NCBI GenBank assembly: GCA_017436135.1 | Contig: JAFSDQ010000017.1 | Span: 17,912-81,911, forward strand | Reading direction: 5' to 3' | DNA from: Clostridia bacterium | Lineage (GTDB): Bacteria; Bacillota_A; Clostridia; Monoglobales; Monoglobaceae | Length of the DNA stretch: 64,000 bases | Shown: positions 50,140 to 59,219 of the stretch, one piece after another | How the letters are laid out: each line of letters begins with the position of its first letter | How positions within the stretch are numbered: the first letter of the stretch is position 1 | Notes under the pieces: generated by a model | Seen by the model: the letters and a program-made list of their open reading frames with translations, nothing else | The model's database searches: none | Told to the model about the DNA's origin: nothing | Program-made: the position numbers and the translations under genes

Positions 50140-50270
50140 CTTTTTTGCAAGGAATTTCCCTTTTCTTTGTTAATAAAATGACAATTTTGTCATTTTGCAC
50201 AAAAAAGTTTTTATCATCAACTGTTTTTAGTTTATTTTTCACGTTTTCAGGAAAAATATTTATGCATATT

Positions 50271-50301
50271 AAAAGAAACGACCATCAAGGCCGTTTCTTT
50301 T
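50271..50301 (-). terminator. Terminator of the rnmV-coaX-S-component unit
   Basis: AAAAGAAACG pairs with CGTTTCTTTT around an 11-nt centre (50271-50301), giving a U-rich 3' end for the leftward transcript, 17 bp past the S-component stop. Confidence 0.85.
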
Positions 50302-50317
50302 AATTATTCTAATTATT

Positions 50318-50902
50318 TTATTTTTTTATGCCTTTATATACGCCCGCCGCAATTGCCGTTCCAAGTACGGCACACACAACTGCTTCTATAAGACCGTTAA
50401 TCCCCACAAATGCAACCAGGAACGCAAAAAGATTTCCGCCGCCCAGGCTGTCTATCATTGTGGTTATATATTCTGTTCTGCCAAACATAAGCACAAGCCC
50501 CAGAACAAAAAATATTGTGTTAAGCAACGCCCCTGACAGGGATGCTACCAAAAAACCTGATTTGTTTTTTATGGCTTTAAATATAATACCGCACAGCCAA
50601 CCCATAAGTGTTCTGGGCACTACGCAAAGTATAAATGTAAGTATTGGATTTATACCAAGCAAAGCCGAGCCAAAGGGGCTCATTCCGAAGCATTGAATAA
50701 AGCTTGTAATTCCAAAAGTCGCACCAAGAACCGCCCCGCAGGCAGGTCCCATTGTTATTGCCCCGATAATTACGGGAATTGTAATAAATGTGATTTCTAT
50801 TGCCCCTACCTTGAGATAGCCCAGGGGAGTAAATCCCATAATCACAATAATTGCAATTAAAAGTGCATAGGTTACCATTGTTGATGTTTTTGTGTTTTTC
50901 AT
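50318..50902 (-). CDS. ECF transporter substrate-binding (S) component
   Basis: A 194-residue membrane protein with about six hydrophobic segments (first about 8-25, TYALLIAIIVIMGFTPLG). ECF S-component traits are IEITFITIPVIIGAI near 35 and the small-residue helix faces (ALLGINPILTFILCVVPR). It should bind a vitamin and use the EcfA1A2T module at 19.4-21.9 kb. It is placed directly after coaX, the first step of CoA synthesis, so pantothenate is the best guess (PanT-like); this is inference. ATG 50902 follows GGAGG. A short hairpin (50923-50936) precedes the SD. Confidence 0.82.
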   Translation of the reverse strand: MKNTKTSTMVTYALLIAIIVIMGFTPLGYLKVGAIEITFITIPVIIGAITMGPACGAVLGATFGITSFIQCFGMSPFGSALLGINPILTFILCVVPRTLMGWLCGIIFKAIKNKSGFLVASLSGALLNTIFFVLGLVLMFGRTEYITTMIDSLGGGNLFAFLVAFVGINGLIEAVVCAVLGTAIAAGVYKGIKK

Positions 50903-50996
50903 AAATTCCTCCTGACTGTCACTTGCCCTTTGGCAATGCAACGCCTAAATTTATATTTTTAATTTTTTTGCAGTATTTAGTTTTTAGCGGGCTCCT

Positions 50997-51770
50997 TTAT
51001 CTTTTTCCGTTATTCTTATTGTACATTATAAGAAGTCCCTTTAATATTAAATCATCATCAAGTATAATATTGTGCTTGCAGTAAGGAATAATAGCCCTTG
51101 AAAGTCCCCCTGTTGCCACCAGGGCAGGCTTACTCCCCTGTTCTTCCTCTATTCTTTCAATCATACCGTCAATCATAGCTGCGTTTCCGTATATAATACC
51201 CGAGCGCATACAATCCTCGGTATTTCTGCCCATAACCCTTTCGGGTGCTTCAAGGCTGATTTGGGGAAGCTGTGCCGTCCCCCCTGCAAGGGCTTTGAGA
51301 GAAAGCTCTACTCCCGGGATAATCGACACCCCCGAAAAGCATGCTTTTTCGTCTACATATATAAGCTTTGTAGCTGTGCCCATATCTACAATAAGCACAG
51401 GAGGCTGATACAGATTATACGCGGCAACACAGGCACATATCAGGTCTGCACCCACTTGAGTCGGGTTGTCAGCCAACAGATTTATTCCTGTTTTTATACC
51501 CGGGCCTACCACCAGGGCATCTACGCCATACACCATTTTTACCGCATTTTTTACTGTTTTTGTAAGGGGCGGAACAACAGACGAAATTATGGCACCGCTG
51601 ACCTGATTTCTGTCAACATCATAAAGGGCAAGAATGCTCTTTATCTTTGTGGCATATTCTGCATCCGTTTTTCTTGCGTTTGTAGAAATCCGAGAAATAA
51701 AAGTAAGCTTATCCTCAAGAAAACCCCCAAGAACAATATTAGTATTTCCTATGTCAATTGTAAGAATCAT
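50997..51770 (-). CDS. coaX: Type III pantothenate kinase
   Basis: A 257-residue ASKHA-fold kinase that phosphorylates pantothenate, the first step to coenzyme A. The N-terminal MILTIDIGNTNIVLGGF gives the ATP-binding acidic residue, VGADLICACVAAY and LIVDMGTATKLIYVD are further type III motifs, and the length is typical. The ATG at 51770 is supported by homologous length; the upstream extension to 51851 overlaps rnmV and is rejected. It lies between rnmV and an S component on the same strand. Confidence 0.95.
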   Translation of the reverse strand: MILTIDIGNTNIVLGGFLEDKLTFISRISTNARKTDAEYATKIKSILALYDVDRNQVSGAIISSVVPPLTKTVKNAVKMVYGVDALVVGPGIKTGINLLADNPTQVGADLICACVAAYNLYQPPVLIVDMGTATKLIYVDEKACFSGVSIIPGVELSLKALAGGTAQLPQISLEAPERVMGRNTEDCMRSGIIYGNAAMIDGMIERIEEEQGSKPALVATGGLSRAIIPYCKHNIILDDDLILKGLLIMYNKNNGKR

Positions 51771-51847
51771 ATTTCCACAGCCTTTCTTCGCAAAATTATA
51801 CCAATTTTTCGGCTTTTTGTCAAACATTACCACTTGACTGGACAGAA

Positions 51848-52441
51848 TCAAAGGTTTTCCTGATTTATTCTTTCTTTCATTTCCTCATATTCTTCTGCCC
51901 CGTAAACCTTATTGATAAGCTCCAAGAGGGCATTTGCGGAAATATTAGAGGGCGCTCTCATTATCTTTGCAAGTCTTTTTCGCTTCTCCCCGCTGTCAGG
52001 CTTCCCCGAAAATCCGTCAGCATAAAATTGAGCCTTGGTCACCTTTGGCAGCACTGTTGTCTCTGTTACCGCTCCTGCCTTTTGCAGAATTTCCTCAAGG
52101 GTTTTTTCATCAATTCCCTCTACCCCCAAAATTCCTTCTGCTCCCGGATGCTCCTTGCGTTTTTCCTTGCCCTCTATTCGCGGAATGTAGGCATGCTTTA
52201 CAGAGCCTTCCTTTCCAATACATTGCTTTATATAATTTCTTATTCTAAAGCCCGCCCTGTCAGAATCCGTAAGAATTATTACTCCTCTTTTTTTTGCCAT
52301 CTGCCTTATACTGTCAATAATTCGGGAGGAACGATAAAGCTCAAACCCAAAGGTGCATATAATGGGTGCATCCGTAATTTTAGAAAGCCGTTCTTTATCA
52401 TATTTTCCCTCTACAACAATGACCTCTTCTATGTGTATCAT
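51848..52441 (-). CDS. rnmV: Ribonuclease M5
   Basis: A 197-residue TOPRIM nuclease that matures 5S rRNA in Bacillota. The TOPRIM motifs are VIVVEGKYDKERL (catalytic Glu) and ILTDSDRAGFRIRN (DxD). PRIEGKEKRKEHPGAEGI is typical of RNase M5, and the C-terminal domain of unknown fold follows. It starts with ATG behind AGAGGT. It is divergent from the SpoVB-like gene and probably co-transcribed with coaX. Confidence 0.94.
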   Translation of the reverse strand: MIHIEEVIVVEGKYDKERLSKITDAPIICTFGFELYRSSRIIDSIRQMAKKRGVIILTDSDRAGFRIRNYIKQCIGKEGSVKHAYIPRIEGKEKRKEHPGAEGILGVEGIDEKTLEEILQKAGAVTETTVLPKVTKAQFYADGFSGKPDSGEKRKRLAKIMRAPSNISANALLELINKVYGAEEYEEMKERINQENL

Positions 52442-52545
52442 CTTTATACCTCTTAATTATTTTTTCATTATCAACATTATTTTAACACAAAAGGCATAAA
52501 AATTAAATACCTTTATCAAAATTTATTATACAGAGGGGATTTATA

Positions 52546-53943
52546 TTGAAAAAAACTGCCTTTCATAAAAATACCATGTGGAAAAACGTCTTTATTCTGG
52601 GTTTATCGGGAATAATAGCAAAGCTGTTTGATTTTTGCTTTCGCGCCTACTACTCCCGTATGCTGGGGACAGAGGGCATGGGGCTTTTGTCCCTGGGCTT
52701 TTCCCTCCACGGAGTTATGCTGACCTTTGCCACCGCCGGGCTTGGAGTAGCCGTATCAAAAACTGTATCGGAGTATATGGAGCAAAGAAATTCGGGTGCT
52801 GTAAAAGCATGTATGCGCACCTCTTTATACGGAGTTTCCGCCTTGAGTCTGCTTGTTATGCTGATTACATTTTTGTTCTCATCCTCTCTGGCAGAAAATG
52901 TTTTGGGGGATATTCGTGTTTCCGCAAGCTTATGTGCCCTGGCACCCAGCATAATGTTTATGGGAATTTCCTATTGCCTGAAAGGATTTTTCTATGCTTC
53001 ACGCAAGGTTGTGTCACCTGCACTTTCTGAAATATTGGAGCAAACAGTAAAGTTTATCTCCATAAAATTTCTGCTGGACATTTTATTACCCTTTGGTATT
53101 GAATACGGCTGTGTTGCGGTTTTCGGGGGAATTTCCATAGGGGAGCTTTCCTCTTGTCTTTTCCTCACGCTGATATATCACAAAAAAGAAAAACAGCTTG
53201 AAAAGACGGACAATTCCTGTAAAAAAATTACCCAAAAGGAGCTTGTATGCAAGCTTTTGGGAGTGTCAATTCCCTCTATGATTACCTCCCTGTGTTGCAG
53301 CGGCTTGCGTATGCAGGAGGAAGTTCTTATAGTTTCCGCACTTGAAAGAGGGGGCATGGCACACTCCGGAGCAATAAGCTCCCTTGGTGTGCTAAAGGGT
53401 ATGGCAATGCCTCTCCTTGTAATGCCCCTAAATTTACTGGGTTCTGTTTTGTCCCTCCTGGTGCCCGAGGTTTCCCGGGCAAGCATAAGAAGCCGGGACT
53501 CTTTGAGGAGAGCCGTTTTGAAAACATACAAAATCGGTATGCCCATAGGCGTTGCAGTTGGCACCCTCTTCCTTTTCTTCGGGGGCGAAATTACAAAGCT
53601 TGTCTACGGAAGCTATGATGCCGCACGGCTGGTGGTTCTTCTTGCCCCTCTTTGTCCCGTTATGTTTGCCGATTCTCTCTCCAGCTCGGTCTTAAACGGT
53701 TTGGGCAAACAGCTTCGTATGCTTTTCTTTACCCTTGCGGATTTTTGCTTAAGATTTACCCTTATTTATTTTACTCTTCCAAAGGGTCAGACTACCGCTT
53801 TTGCCATTATGGTTGTGGCAAGCAACCTTTTCACCTGTCTGCTCTCTACAGGAAGTGTTGTACACAAAATAATGCCTCAAAGGAGCCTTAACTCTCCAAG
53901 GTATAAATTGACAAAAGAGATAAAGTGTGGTATTTTAAAATAG
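52546..53943 (+). CDS. SpoVB-like MOP-family flippase
   Basis: A 465-residue membrane protein with 12-14 hydrophobic segments. The N-terminal FILGLSGIIAKLFDFCFRAY and the GMGLLSLGFSLHGVMLTFA stretch match stage V sporulation protein B and related polysaccharide exporters of the MOP superfamily. SpoVB is needed for spore cortex synthesis, probably moving a lipid-linked precursor. The start is a TTG at 52546 with GAGGGG seven bases before. The 3' end is 30 bp before a sigma factor gene, so the three may be one unit. A different lipid flippase (MurJ) is at 26.8 kb. Confidence 0.85.
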   Translation: MKKTAFHKNTMWKNVFILGLSGIIAKLFDFCFRAYYSRMLGTEGMGLLSLGFSLHGVMLTFATAGLGVAVSKTVSEYMEQRNSGAVKACMRTSLYGVSALSLLVMLITFLFSSSLAENVLGDIRVSASLCALAPSIMFMGISYCLKGFFYASRKVVSPALSEILEQTVKFISIKFLLDILLPFGIEYGCVAVFGGISIGELSSCLFLTLIYHKKEKQLEKTDNSCKKITQKELVCKLLGVSIPSMITSLCCSGLRMQEEVLIVSALERGGMAHSGAISSLGVLKGMAMPLLVMPLNLLGSVLSLLVPEVSRASIRSRDSLRRAVLKTYKIGMPIGVAVGTLFLFFGGEITKLVYGSYDAARLVVLLAPLCPVMFADSLSSSVLNGLGKQLRMLFFTLADFCLRFTLIYFTLPKGQTTAFAIMVVASNLFTCLLSTGSVVHKIMPQRSLNSPRYKLTKEIKCGILK

Positions 53944-53973
53944 AAAATATTACATGAATTGGAGGTGACCCGG

Positions 53974-54564
53974 GTGGATAAAGGTTGGCTTATAAAACAA
54001 GCTCAAATGGGTGATAATAAAGCCTTTGAACTTCTTATAGACGAACACTTTAAAAAAATATACAACATAGCCTATCGGCTGTCGGGCAACGAAGCCGACG
54101 CCTCCGATATGACCCAGGAAGTTTTAATAAAAATCTTCCGACATATAGGCTCTTTCAGCGGTAATTCCAAGTTTTCTACCTGGGTCTACAGAGTTGCCAC
54201 CAATACATGCCTTGATGAGCTTAAAAAAATCAAACGGCGGAGCACCTATTCCCTTGACGCAGAGCTTGACACAGGGGAGAATGAGGTTGTTGTCCAGGTC
54301 CGCGACGAGGCACCTACGCCTGATATTGCAGCAGAACAAAAGGAGCTTTCTGCCGCTGTGGGCAAGGCAATCAAACGCCTGTCCCCCGACCATAGCGCCG
54401 TTGTTATCTTAAGAGATATTCAGGGGATGAGCTATGAAGAGGTGGCAAAAATTCTTAATTGTTCAGTTGGAACGGTAAAATCCCGACTCAACAGAGGTCG
54501 GGCACAGCTTAAAAAAATTCTTGAAAAAGATTCTTATTTTAATGGAACTTTTTCAAAGGAATAA
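53974..54564 (+). CDS. ECF-type RNA polymerase sigma factor
   Basis: A 196-residue sigma factor of the extracytoplasmic-function class (SigW/RpoE-like). Region 2 includes YNIAYRLSGNEADASDMTQE and FSTWVYRVATNTCLDELKK; region 4 includes LRDIQGMSYEEVAKILNCSV and GTVKSRLNRGRAQLKK. I prefer the GTG at 53974, eight bases after a strong GGAGG; the TTG at 53959 and GTG at 53965 overlap that SD. It is directly followed by its anti-sigma gene. Confidence 0.93.
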   Translation: MDKGWLIKQAQMGDNKAFELLIDEHFKKIYNIAYRLSGNEADASDMTQEVLIKIFRHIGSFSGNSKFSTWVYRVATNTCLDELKKIKRRSTYSLDAELDTGENEVVVQVRDEAPTPDIAAEQKELSAAVGKAIKRLSPDHSAVVILRDIQGMSYEEVAKILNCSVGTVKSRLNRGRAQLKKILEKDSYFNGTFSKE

Positions 54565-54603
54565 TCGTCAAAAAATTAAAAACAAAAAGGGGTGATTTAA
54601 TAT

Positions 54604-55608
54604 ATGCAAAACAAAAACTGCAGCTTTTATCAACAACAAATTCTTGATTATTTTTCGGATTTGTTGGGGGAAAAGGAAAGCTCTGCTTTGATGTCGCATA
54701 TACAATCCTGTCCCCAATGCAGAAGTGAATTTGAAGAACTTCAGGCAATTCTTGATGCAGCTTCGGCTCTGCCCGAAAAAGAAGTCCCTCACGGACTCAA
54801 GGAAGCAGTTTATCAAAAGTTGGAAGACGTTACCCCCGCCAAAGCTGCAATCTCCCACAAATGGAGAAGACTTGTATCTGTCGCAGTCCCCCTTGTTGCT
54901 TGTGCAGTCCTTGCAATAGGCATATATCAAGGAGGCATATACGAAAAATTTGTGGGCTCTGACAATATAATTTCTGTTGTCCCCGAAACAAATAACTATT
55001 CAACAGACTCTGCTACGGAAACTAATGATACAGAAACTGCTGACACGGAAACTGCAACTTCAAAAGAAGCACCTGCCGATACAGGAGTTACAGCAAAGGC
55101 TGTTGCCCCAGCAGAGAAGACACCCCCTGCAGCAGAGGAAATTTATGATAAGTCTGATTCAGGCAATGCTACCTCCCCTGTAGCATCAGGGGGTGGCGGT
55201 TCTTCATCAGCGGCTGCTCCAAAAGAGGAAGCCAATACCTCGGCTTCATTCGCCCAGGAGAACTCTCCTGAACTTGCAGAACAACCTTTGCCGGTCAATG
55301 CAGGCAGAATGGCAGTCCCCGCTTTTGACGAAGCTGAAGAGGATATTTCCGCTACTTCAACGGATGAAAAGCCGGCTACAGAGGAAAGCCTTTCCGATAT
55401 TCCTTTGGCGTGCACGGTGACAGCAGACGACATATCCGTCTTTACAGAGGATACTCTTTCCGAGGACGATGATAAAATATATATTTCTGTTTCTGCAGAG
55501 GAATGGGAAAGCTTTAAGTCATTTGCTCTTTCACAGGGGGCATCCCTGAACTTTACCTATTCAGAGGGGCCTGTAGATTTTGTAAGTGTTACAATTCGCA
55601 AAAGATAA
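54604..55608 (+). CDS. Membrane anti-sigma factor with zinc-finger and long acidic stalk
   Basis: A 334-residue regulator. The N-terminal zf-HC2 domain has the HxxxCxxC signature (MSHIQSCPQCRSEF, near 32-45), which holds the ECF sigma factor. One transmembrane helix follows at about 90-108 (LVSVAVPLVACAVLAIGIY). The outside part has a long Thr/Glu/Ala-rich, probably disordered stretch (about 125-235, repeated ETNDTETADTETAT) and ends in a small domain (about 265-334) rich in acidic residues. It probably releases the sigma factor after envelope stress. ATG 54604 follows AGGGGTGA. Confidence 0.87.
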   Translation: MQNKNCSFYQQQILDYFSDLLGEKESSALMSHIQSCPQCRSEFEELQAILDAASALPEKEVPHGLKEAVYQKLEDVTPAKAAISHKWRRLVSVAVPLVACAVLAIGIYQGGIYEKFVGSDNIISVVPETNNYSTDSATETNDTETADTETATSKEAPADTGVTAKAVAPAEKTPPAAEEIYDKSDSGNATSPVASGGGGSSSAAAPKEEANTSASFAQENSPELAEQPLPVNAGRMAVPAFDEAEEDISATSTDEKPATEESLSDIPLACTVTADDISVFTEDTLSEDDDKIYISVSAEEWESFKSFALSQGASLNFTYSEGPVDFVSVTIRKR

Positions 55609-55626
55609 AAATAAGAGGAAAATAAA

Positions 55627-58269
55627 ATGAAAAAATTGCTTATTATTGACGGAAACAGTATTTTAAACAGAGCATATTATGGAATAAGACCGCTTACGGC
55701 GCCTGACGGGACGCCCACTAATGCGGTCTATGGTTTTTTAAACATACTTTTTAAATATTTAGAGGAAGAAACTCCCGAATATCTTTGTGTTGCCTTTGAT
55801 GTTAAGGAGAAAACCTTCAGGCACAAAAAATATGACTTATACAAGGCACAGAGAAAGCCTGCTCCCGAGGATTTTCTGGTTCAGCTCCCTCTTATGAAAG
55901 AGGTTTTAAAGGCAATGAACTGTATGTGTATGGAGCTTCCCGGGTGGGAGGCAGACGATATTATCGGTACGGTTTCCAGATTGTGCGAGGAAACAGATAT
56001 TGATTGCCGTATTCTTACAGGGGACAAGGACGATCTTCAGCTGTGCTCCCACAAAACCACAGTTAAGCTGGTTGTTACCCGAATAGGTAAGACTACCACC
56101 ACAGACTATGGTATAGCAGAGTTTACCGAGAAGTACCAAATGACCCCGAAATCCTTTATTGATTTAAAGGCATTGATGGGGGATTCCTCCGACAACATTC
56201 CAGGGGTTAAGGGAATTGGTGAAAAAACTGCCCTTTCCCTTATCCAAAGCTATAAGACCATAGATAAAATTTATGAGGATATTGACAGTATTGAGGTCAC
56301 CGACAGCGTAAGGAAAAAGCTGACAGATGGCAAAGAGGATGCCTTTTTGAGTTATGAGCTTGCCACAATAGACCGTTTTGCTCCCGTTGACTTTGATTTT
56401 AAGGATGCTGAAATGTCAGAATATAACAAGCCCGAGCTTGCAAAACTTTTTACCCGACTTAATTTCCGTTCTTTTTTACAAAAGTTGGAGCTGAATACCT
56501 CCGCTGCAACAGACATATCAAAGGAAATATCAGGCAAGGGCAGAGAGGTTGACTTTGACACTCTTGTTTCCGCTTGCGAAAAGGCAGGAGAGGCAAGCTA
56601 TATTTTAGACAAGGATACCCTCTGCGTAAAACCAAAGAATTCGGAAGAAGCCTTGCTTTCCTCCGGTTTGGATAAAAAAAGCCGTATTGCTTTTTTTGCA
56701 AACAAGAGCATTTCCAAGGTTGGCTTTAATATAAAAGAGGATATTATTGCACTTTCTGAATATGGCATTGACAAAGAAGAGCTGGGAACTCAAAATCTTA
56801 AATTTGATGTTATGCTTGGGGCATATATTCTTGACCCTACCCAATCTGAATACAGACTGGACGAGCTTTGTTTAAAATATTTGTCCTCCCTCCTTTACAG
56901 CGGTGATGACACAAAACAGGATGACCAGATTTCTATGCTTAATATCATAGAAAATTCTACCGATAATACAGAGCTTTTTAATAAGGTTTTTGCTATAGAG
57001 GCTCTCTCTGAAAAAATGGCGGAGCTGATAGAAGAAAACCAACAGCATCAGCTTTACTATGATGTAGAACTGCCTCTGCTTCAGGTTCTTGCAGACCTGC
57101 AGATTCGAGGAATGTATATTGACAAGGAAGCCCTCTCTCAATTCAGCACAATGCTTCAGGAGAGGATAAATATTGTAAGCAACGAAATTTTTGAGCTTTC
57201 CGGAGAAGAATTTAATATAAATTCACCCAAACAGTTAGGGGTAATTCTTTTTGAAAAGCTTTCTCTTCCCTTTGGCAAAAAAAATAAAAAGGGAAGCTAT
57301 TCCACCAATGTTGATGTTATGGAAAAGTTGAGAGATGTTCACCCCATTGCAAACAAGGTTTTGGAATATCGTCAGCTTTCAAAGCTTCAGTCAACCTATG
57401 TGGTTGGTTTGGGGGCAGTAATCAACCCCGAAACAAACAGAATACACTCCCGCTTTAACCAGATGGTTACTACCACAGGCAGAATAAGCAGTACAGAACC
57501 CAATATGCAGAATATTCCTGTCCGCACAGAGCTTGGCAGGGAGCTTCGGCGAATGTTTACTGCAGAAAAGTCCGATTGGTGGTTGATAGATGCCGACTAT
57601 TCTCAAATTGAGCTTCGTGTTCTTGCCCATATTGCAGATGACAATTCTATGAAGACCGCCTTTGAAAGCGGTGATGACATTCACACAAGAACCGCCTCTG
57701 ATGTTTTTGGCGTTCCCTTTGACCAGGTTACTCCCCAGATGCGTTCAAGCGCAAAGGCAGTAAACTTTGGTATTGTATATGGAATTGGTGCTTTTTCTCT
57801 TGCTCAAGACATTGGTACAACAAGAAAAGAAGCCGACCAATATATAAATGATTATCTTCGCCATTACAACAAGGTTGCAGAATATATGGAAAAAACAAAG
57901 GCGGATGCAAAAGAGCTTGGATACATCCGTACAATTCTCAACAGGCGCAGATATATTCCTGAATTAAAGTCAGGAATGCAAATGCAGCGTGCCTTTGGGG
58001 AGAGAGTTGCAATGAACGCCCCCATACAGGGAAGCGCTGCGGATATTATTAAAATCGCAATGGTAAATGTATATAATCGGCTGAAAGACAAGGGTCTTCG
58101 TGCAAAGCTTATTTTACAGGTCCACGATGAATTGATTGTGGAAGCACCCGAGGAAGAGCGTGATGTTGCCGCAAAAATTCTTACAGAGGAAATGGAAAAT
58201 GCATATAAGCTCTCTGTACCCCTTGTGGCAGATATGAATTTCGGCAAAAGCTGGTATGATACAAAATAA
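55627..58269 (+). CDS. polA: DNA polymerase I
   Basis: An 880-residue repair and Okazaki-processing polymerase. The 5' nuclease domain (about 1-290) has LLIIDGNSILNRAYYG and the PGWEADDIIGT acidic cluster. The middle 3'-5' exonuclease-like domain (about 310-470) lacks the DxE metal motif, as in Bacillus-type enzymes, so proofreading is probably absent. The polymerase domain has motif A (DADYSQIELRVLAHIADD), motif B (RSSAKAVNFGIVYG) and motif C (QVHDELIVEAP), all intact. The ATG follows AGAGGA, 18 bp after the anti-sigma gene. It ends at a long hairpin. Confidence 0.97.
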   Translation: MKKLLIIDGNSILNRAYYGIRPLTAPDGTPTNAVYGFLNILFKYLEEETPEYLCVAFDVKEKTFRHKKYDLYKAQRKPAPEDFLVQLPLMKEVLKAMNCMCMELPGWEADDIIGTVSRLCEETDIDCRILTGDKDDLQLCSHKTTVKLVVTRIGKTTTTDYGIAEFTEKYQMTPKSFIDLKALMGDSSDNIPGVKGIGEKTALSLIQSYKTIDKIYEDIDSIEVTDSVRKKLTDGKEDAFLSYELATIDRFAPVDFDFKDAEMSEYNKPELAKLFTRLNFRSFLQKLELNTSAATDISKEISGKGREVDFDTLVSACEKAGEASYILDKDTLCVKPKNSEEALLSSGLDKKSRIAFFANKSISKVGFNIKEDIIALSEYGIDKEELGTQNLKFDVMLGAYILDPTQSEYRLDELCLKYLSSLLYSGDDTKQDDQISMLNIIENSTDNTELFNKVFAIEALSEKMAELIEENQQHQLYYDVELPLLQVLADLQIRGMYIDKEALSQFSTMLQERINIVSNEIFELSGEEFNINSPKQLGVILFEKLSLPFGKKNKKGSYSTNVDVMEKLRDVHPIANKVLEYRQLSKLQSTYVVGLGAVINPETNRIHSRFNQMVTTTGRISSTEPNMQNIPVRTELGRELRRMFTAEKSDWWLIDADYSQIELRVLAHIADDNSMKTAFESGDDIHTRTASDVFGVPFDQVTPQMRSSAKAVNFGIVYGIGAFSLAQDIGTTRKEADQYINDYLRHYNKVAEYMEKTKADAKELGYIRTILNRRRYIPELKSGMQMQRAFGERVAMNAPIQGSAADIIKIAMVNVYNRLKDKGLRAKLILQVHDELIVEAPEEERDVAAKILTEEMENAYKLSVPLVADMNFGKSWYDTK

Positions 58270-58273
58270 TAAT

Positions 58274-58311
58274 AGCCCCTCTCATTCACCTGTCGGTGAA
58301 TGAGAGGGGCT
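58274..58311 (+). terminator. 17-bp perfect hairpin after polA
   Basis: A perfect 17-bp stem (58274-58290 with 58295-58311, GC-rich at the base) and a 4-nt loop, five bases past the polA stop codon. The T run after it is weak (GTATTTATG), so it may act as a terminator plus RNA-stabilising stem. Confidence 0.75.
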
Positions 58312-58357
58312 GTATTTATGTCCACGCAATAAACAATTAAATTTTATAATTTACCTG

Positions 58358-59101
58358 CTATATCTCTATAAATTCTGCATTTTTGTACTTTTCTTTTATT
58401 TTATCATCAAAACAATAGTCTGTTATTATATAATCTATATCCGACAAATTACACAAAACCCTGTTATAGCTTCCGTTTAACTTCTCGTGGTCACCCATAT
58501 AACATAATACATCAGAGTTTTTTACCATTGTGCGAAGCAGAGAAAAGTAGCGTTCGTCTGAACCTATCTTACCATCCTCGGTAAAGGCTGACGATGCAAA
58601 AAACATTTTGTCTGCACGATAACAGCTCGCATTTTCTACTGTTTCGCTTCCCATAAGCATACTGGGTTTTTCCTCAACCCTGCCCCCAAGACAAATCACA
58701 TTTATATCATATTCACACAAAAAGGCAACTAAAGCAATATTGTTGGTAATTACCGTTATATTCTTCTTGTCTGTCAGATATTTTCCCATATATTCCGTTG
58801 TAGTCGTACCATCAATAAATATTGTGTCTCCGTCGCAAACAAGCTCTGCCGCCGCCTTTGCAATCTTATTTTTTGCGGTTTTCATTTTGTGATAACGAAA
58901 GGGCAAAGGCACACTTTTTCGATGAACAAGTTCGACTCCTCCATAACTTCTGTTAATAAGCTTCTGCCCCTCAAGAACATTCAAATCCCGATTTATGGTG
59001 GCATTGCTGTAGTGAAGCTCTTCTACCAGATGCTTCACCGCTACATATCCGTTTTGCTTTAGTATTTCCAATATTTTGTCTAATCTTTCCTTTTGATACA
59101 C
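58358..59101 (-). CDS. DeoR-family transcriptional repressor
   Basis: A 247-residue regulator. The N-terminal DeoR helix-turn-helix (ERLDKILEILKQNGYVAVKH and NATINRDLNVLEGQKLINR) is followed by the sugar-phosphate-sensing domain with GDTIFIDGTTTTEYMGKYL and GGRVEEKPSMLMG. I chose GTG 59101, preceded by AGGGGTGA; the longer frame reaches into the intergenic promoter region. It is divergent from a MATE transporter gene. Repeated CTTGAYAAA boxes in the gap are its likely operators, so it probably controls itself and the transporter in response to a phosphorylated metabolite. Confidence 0.9.
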   Translation of the reverse strand: MYQKERLDKILEILKQNGYVAVKHLVEELHYSNATINRDLNVLEGQKLINRSYGGVELVHRKSVPLPFRYHKMKTAKNKIAKAAAELVCDGDTIFIDGTTTTEYMGKYLTDKKNITVITNNIALVAFLCEYDINVICLGGRVEEKPSMLMGSETVENASCYRADKMFFASSAFTEDGKIGSDERYFSLLRTMVKNSDVLCYMGDHEKLNGSYNRVLCNLSDIDYIITDYCFDDKIKEKYKNAEFIEI

Positions 59102-59112
59102 CCTTGTCACCC

Positions 59113-59209
59113 CTTGATAAAAGTTGAGAACTTTTCTCTTTTTCTGCCATACTTGAAAAATCTTGATAAATGTATATAATATTATATAGAAAATAAAAAG
59201 TTTGTCAAG
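59113..59209. promoter_or_regulatory. Repeated CTTGAYAAA operator boxes and a promoter
   Basis: CTTGATAAA occurs at 59113-59121 and 59162-59170, and its reverse complement with one change (TTTGTCAAG) at 59201-59209; CTTGAAAAA at 59152-59160 is a weaker copy. A rightward promoter TTGAAA (59153-59158), 16 bp, TATAAT (59175-59180) overlaps two of them. These fit binding sites of the DeoR-family protein. Confidence 0.55.
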
Positions 59210-59219
59210 GTGATAAAAT

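Noticed and set aside
50022..50150. 43-residue N-terminal extension of pfkA
   Set aside because: It has no ribosome site, runs through the candidate promoter and does not match the family; the ATG at 50021 has a perfect SD.
50903..50996. Vitamin riboswitch before the S-component gene
   Set aside because: Only a 5-bp hairpin is present (TTGCC/GGCAA); no known vitamin or queuosine precursor aptamer pattern could be matched.
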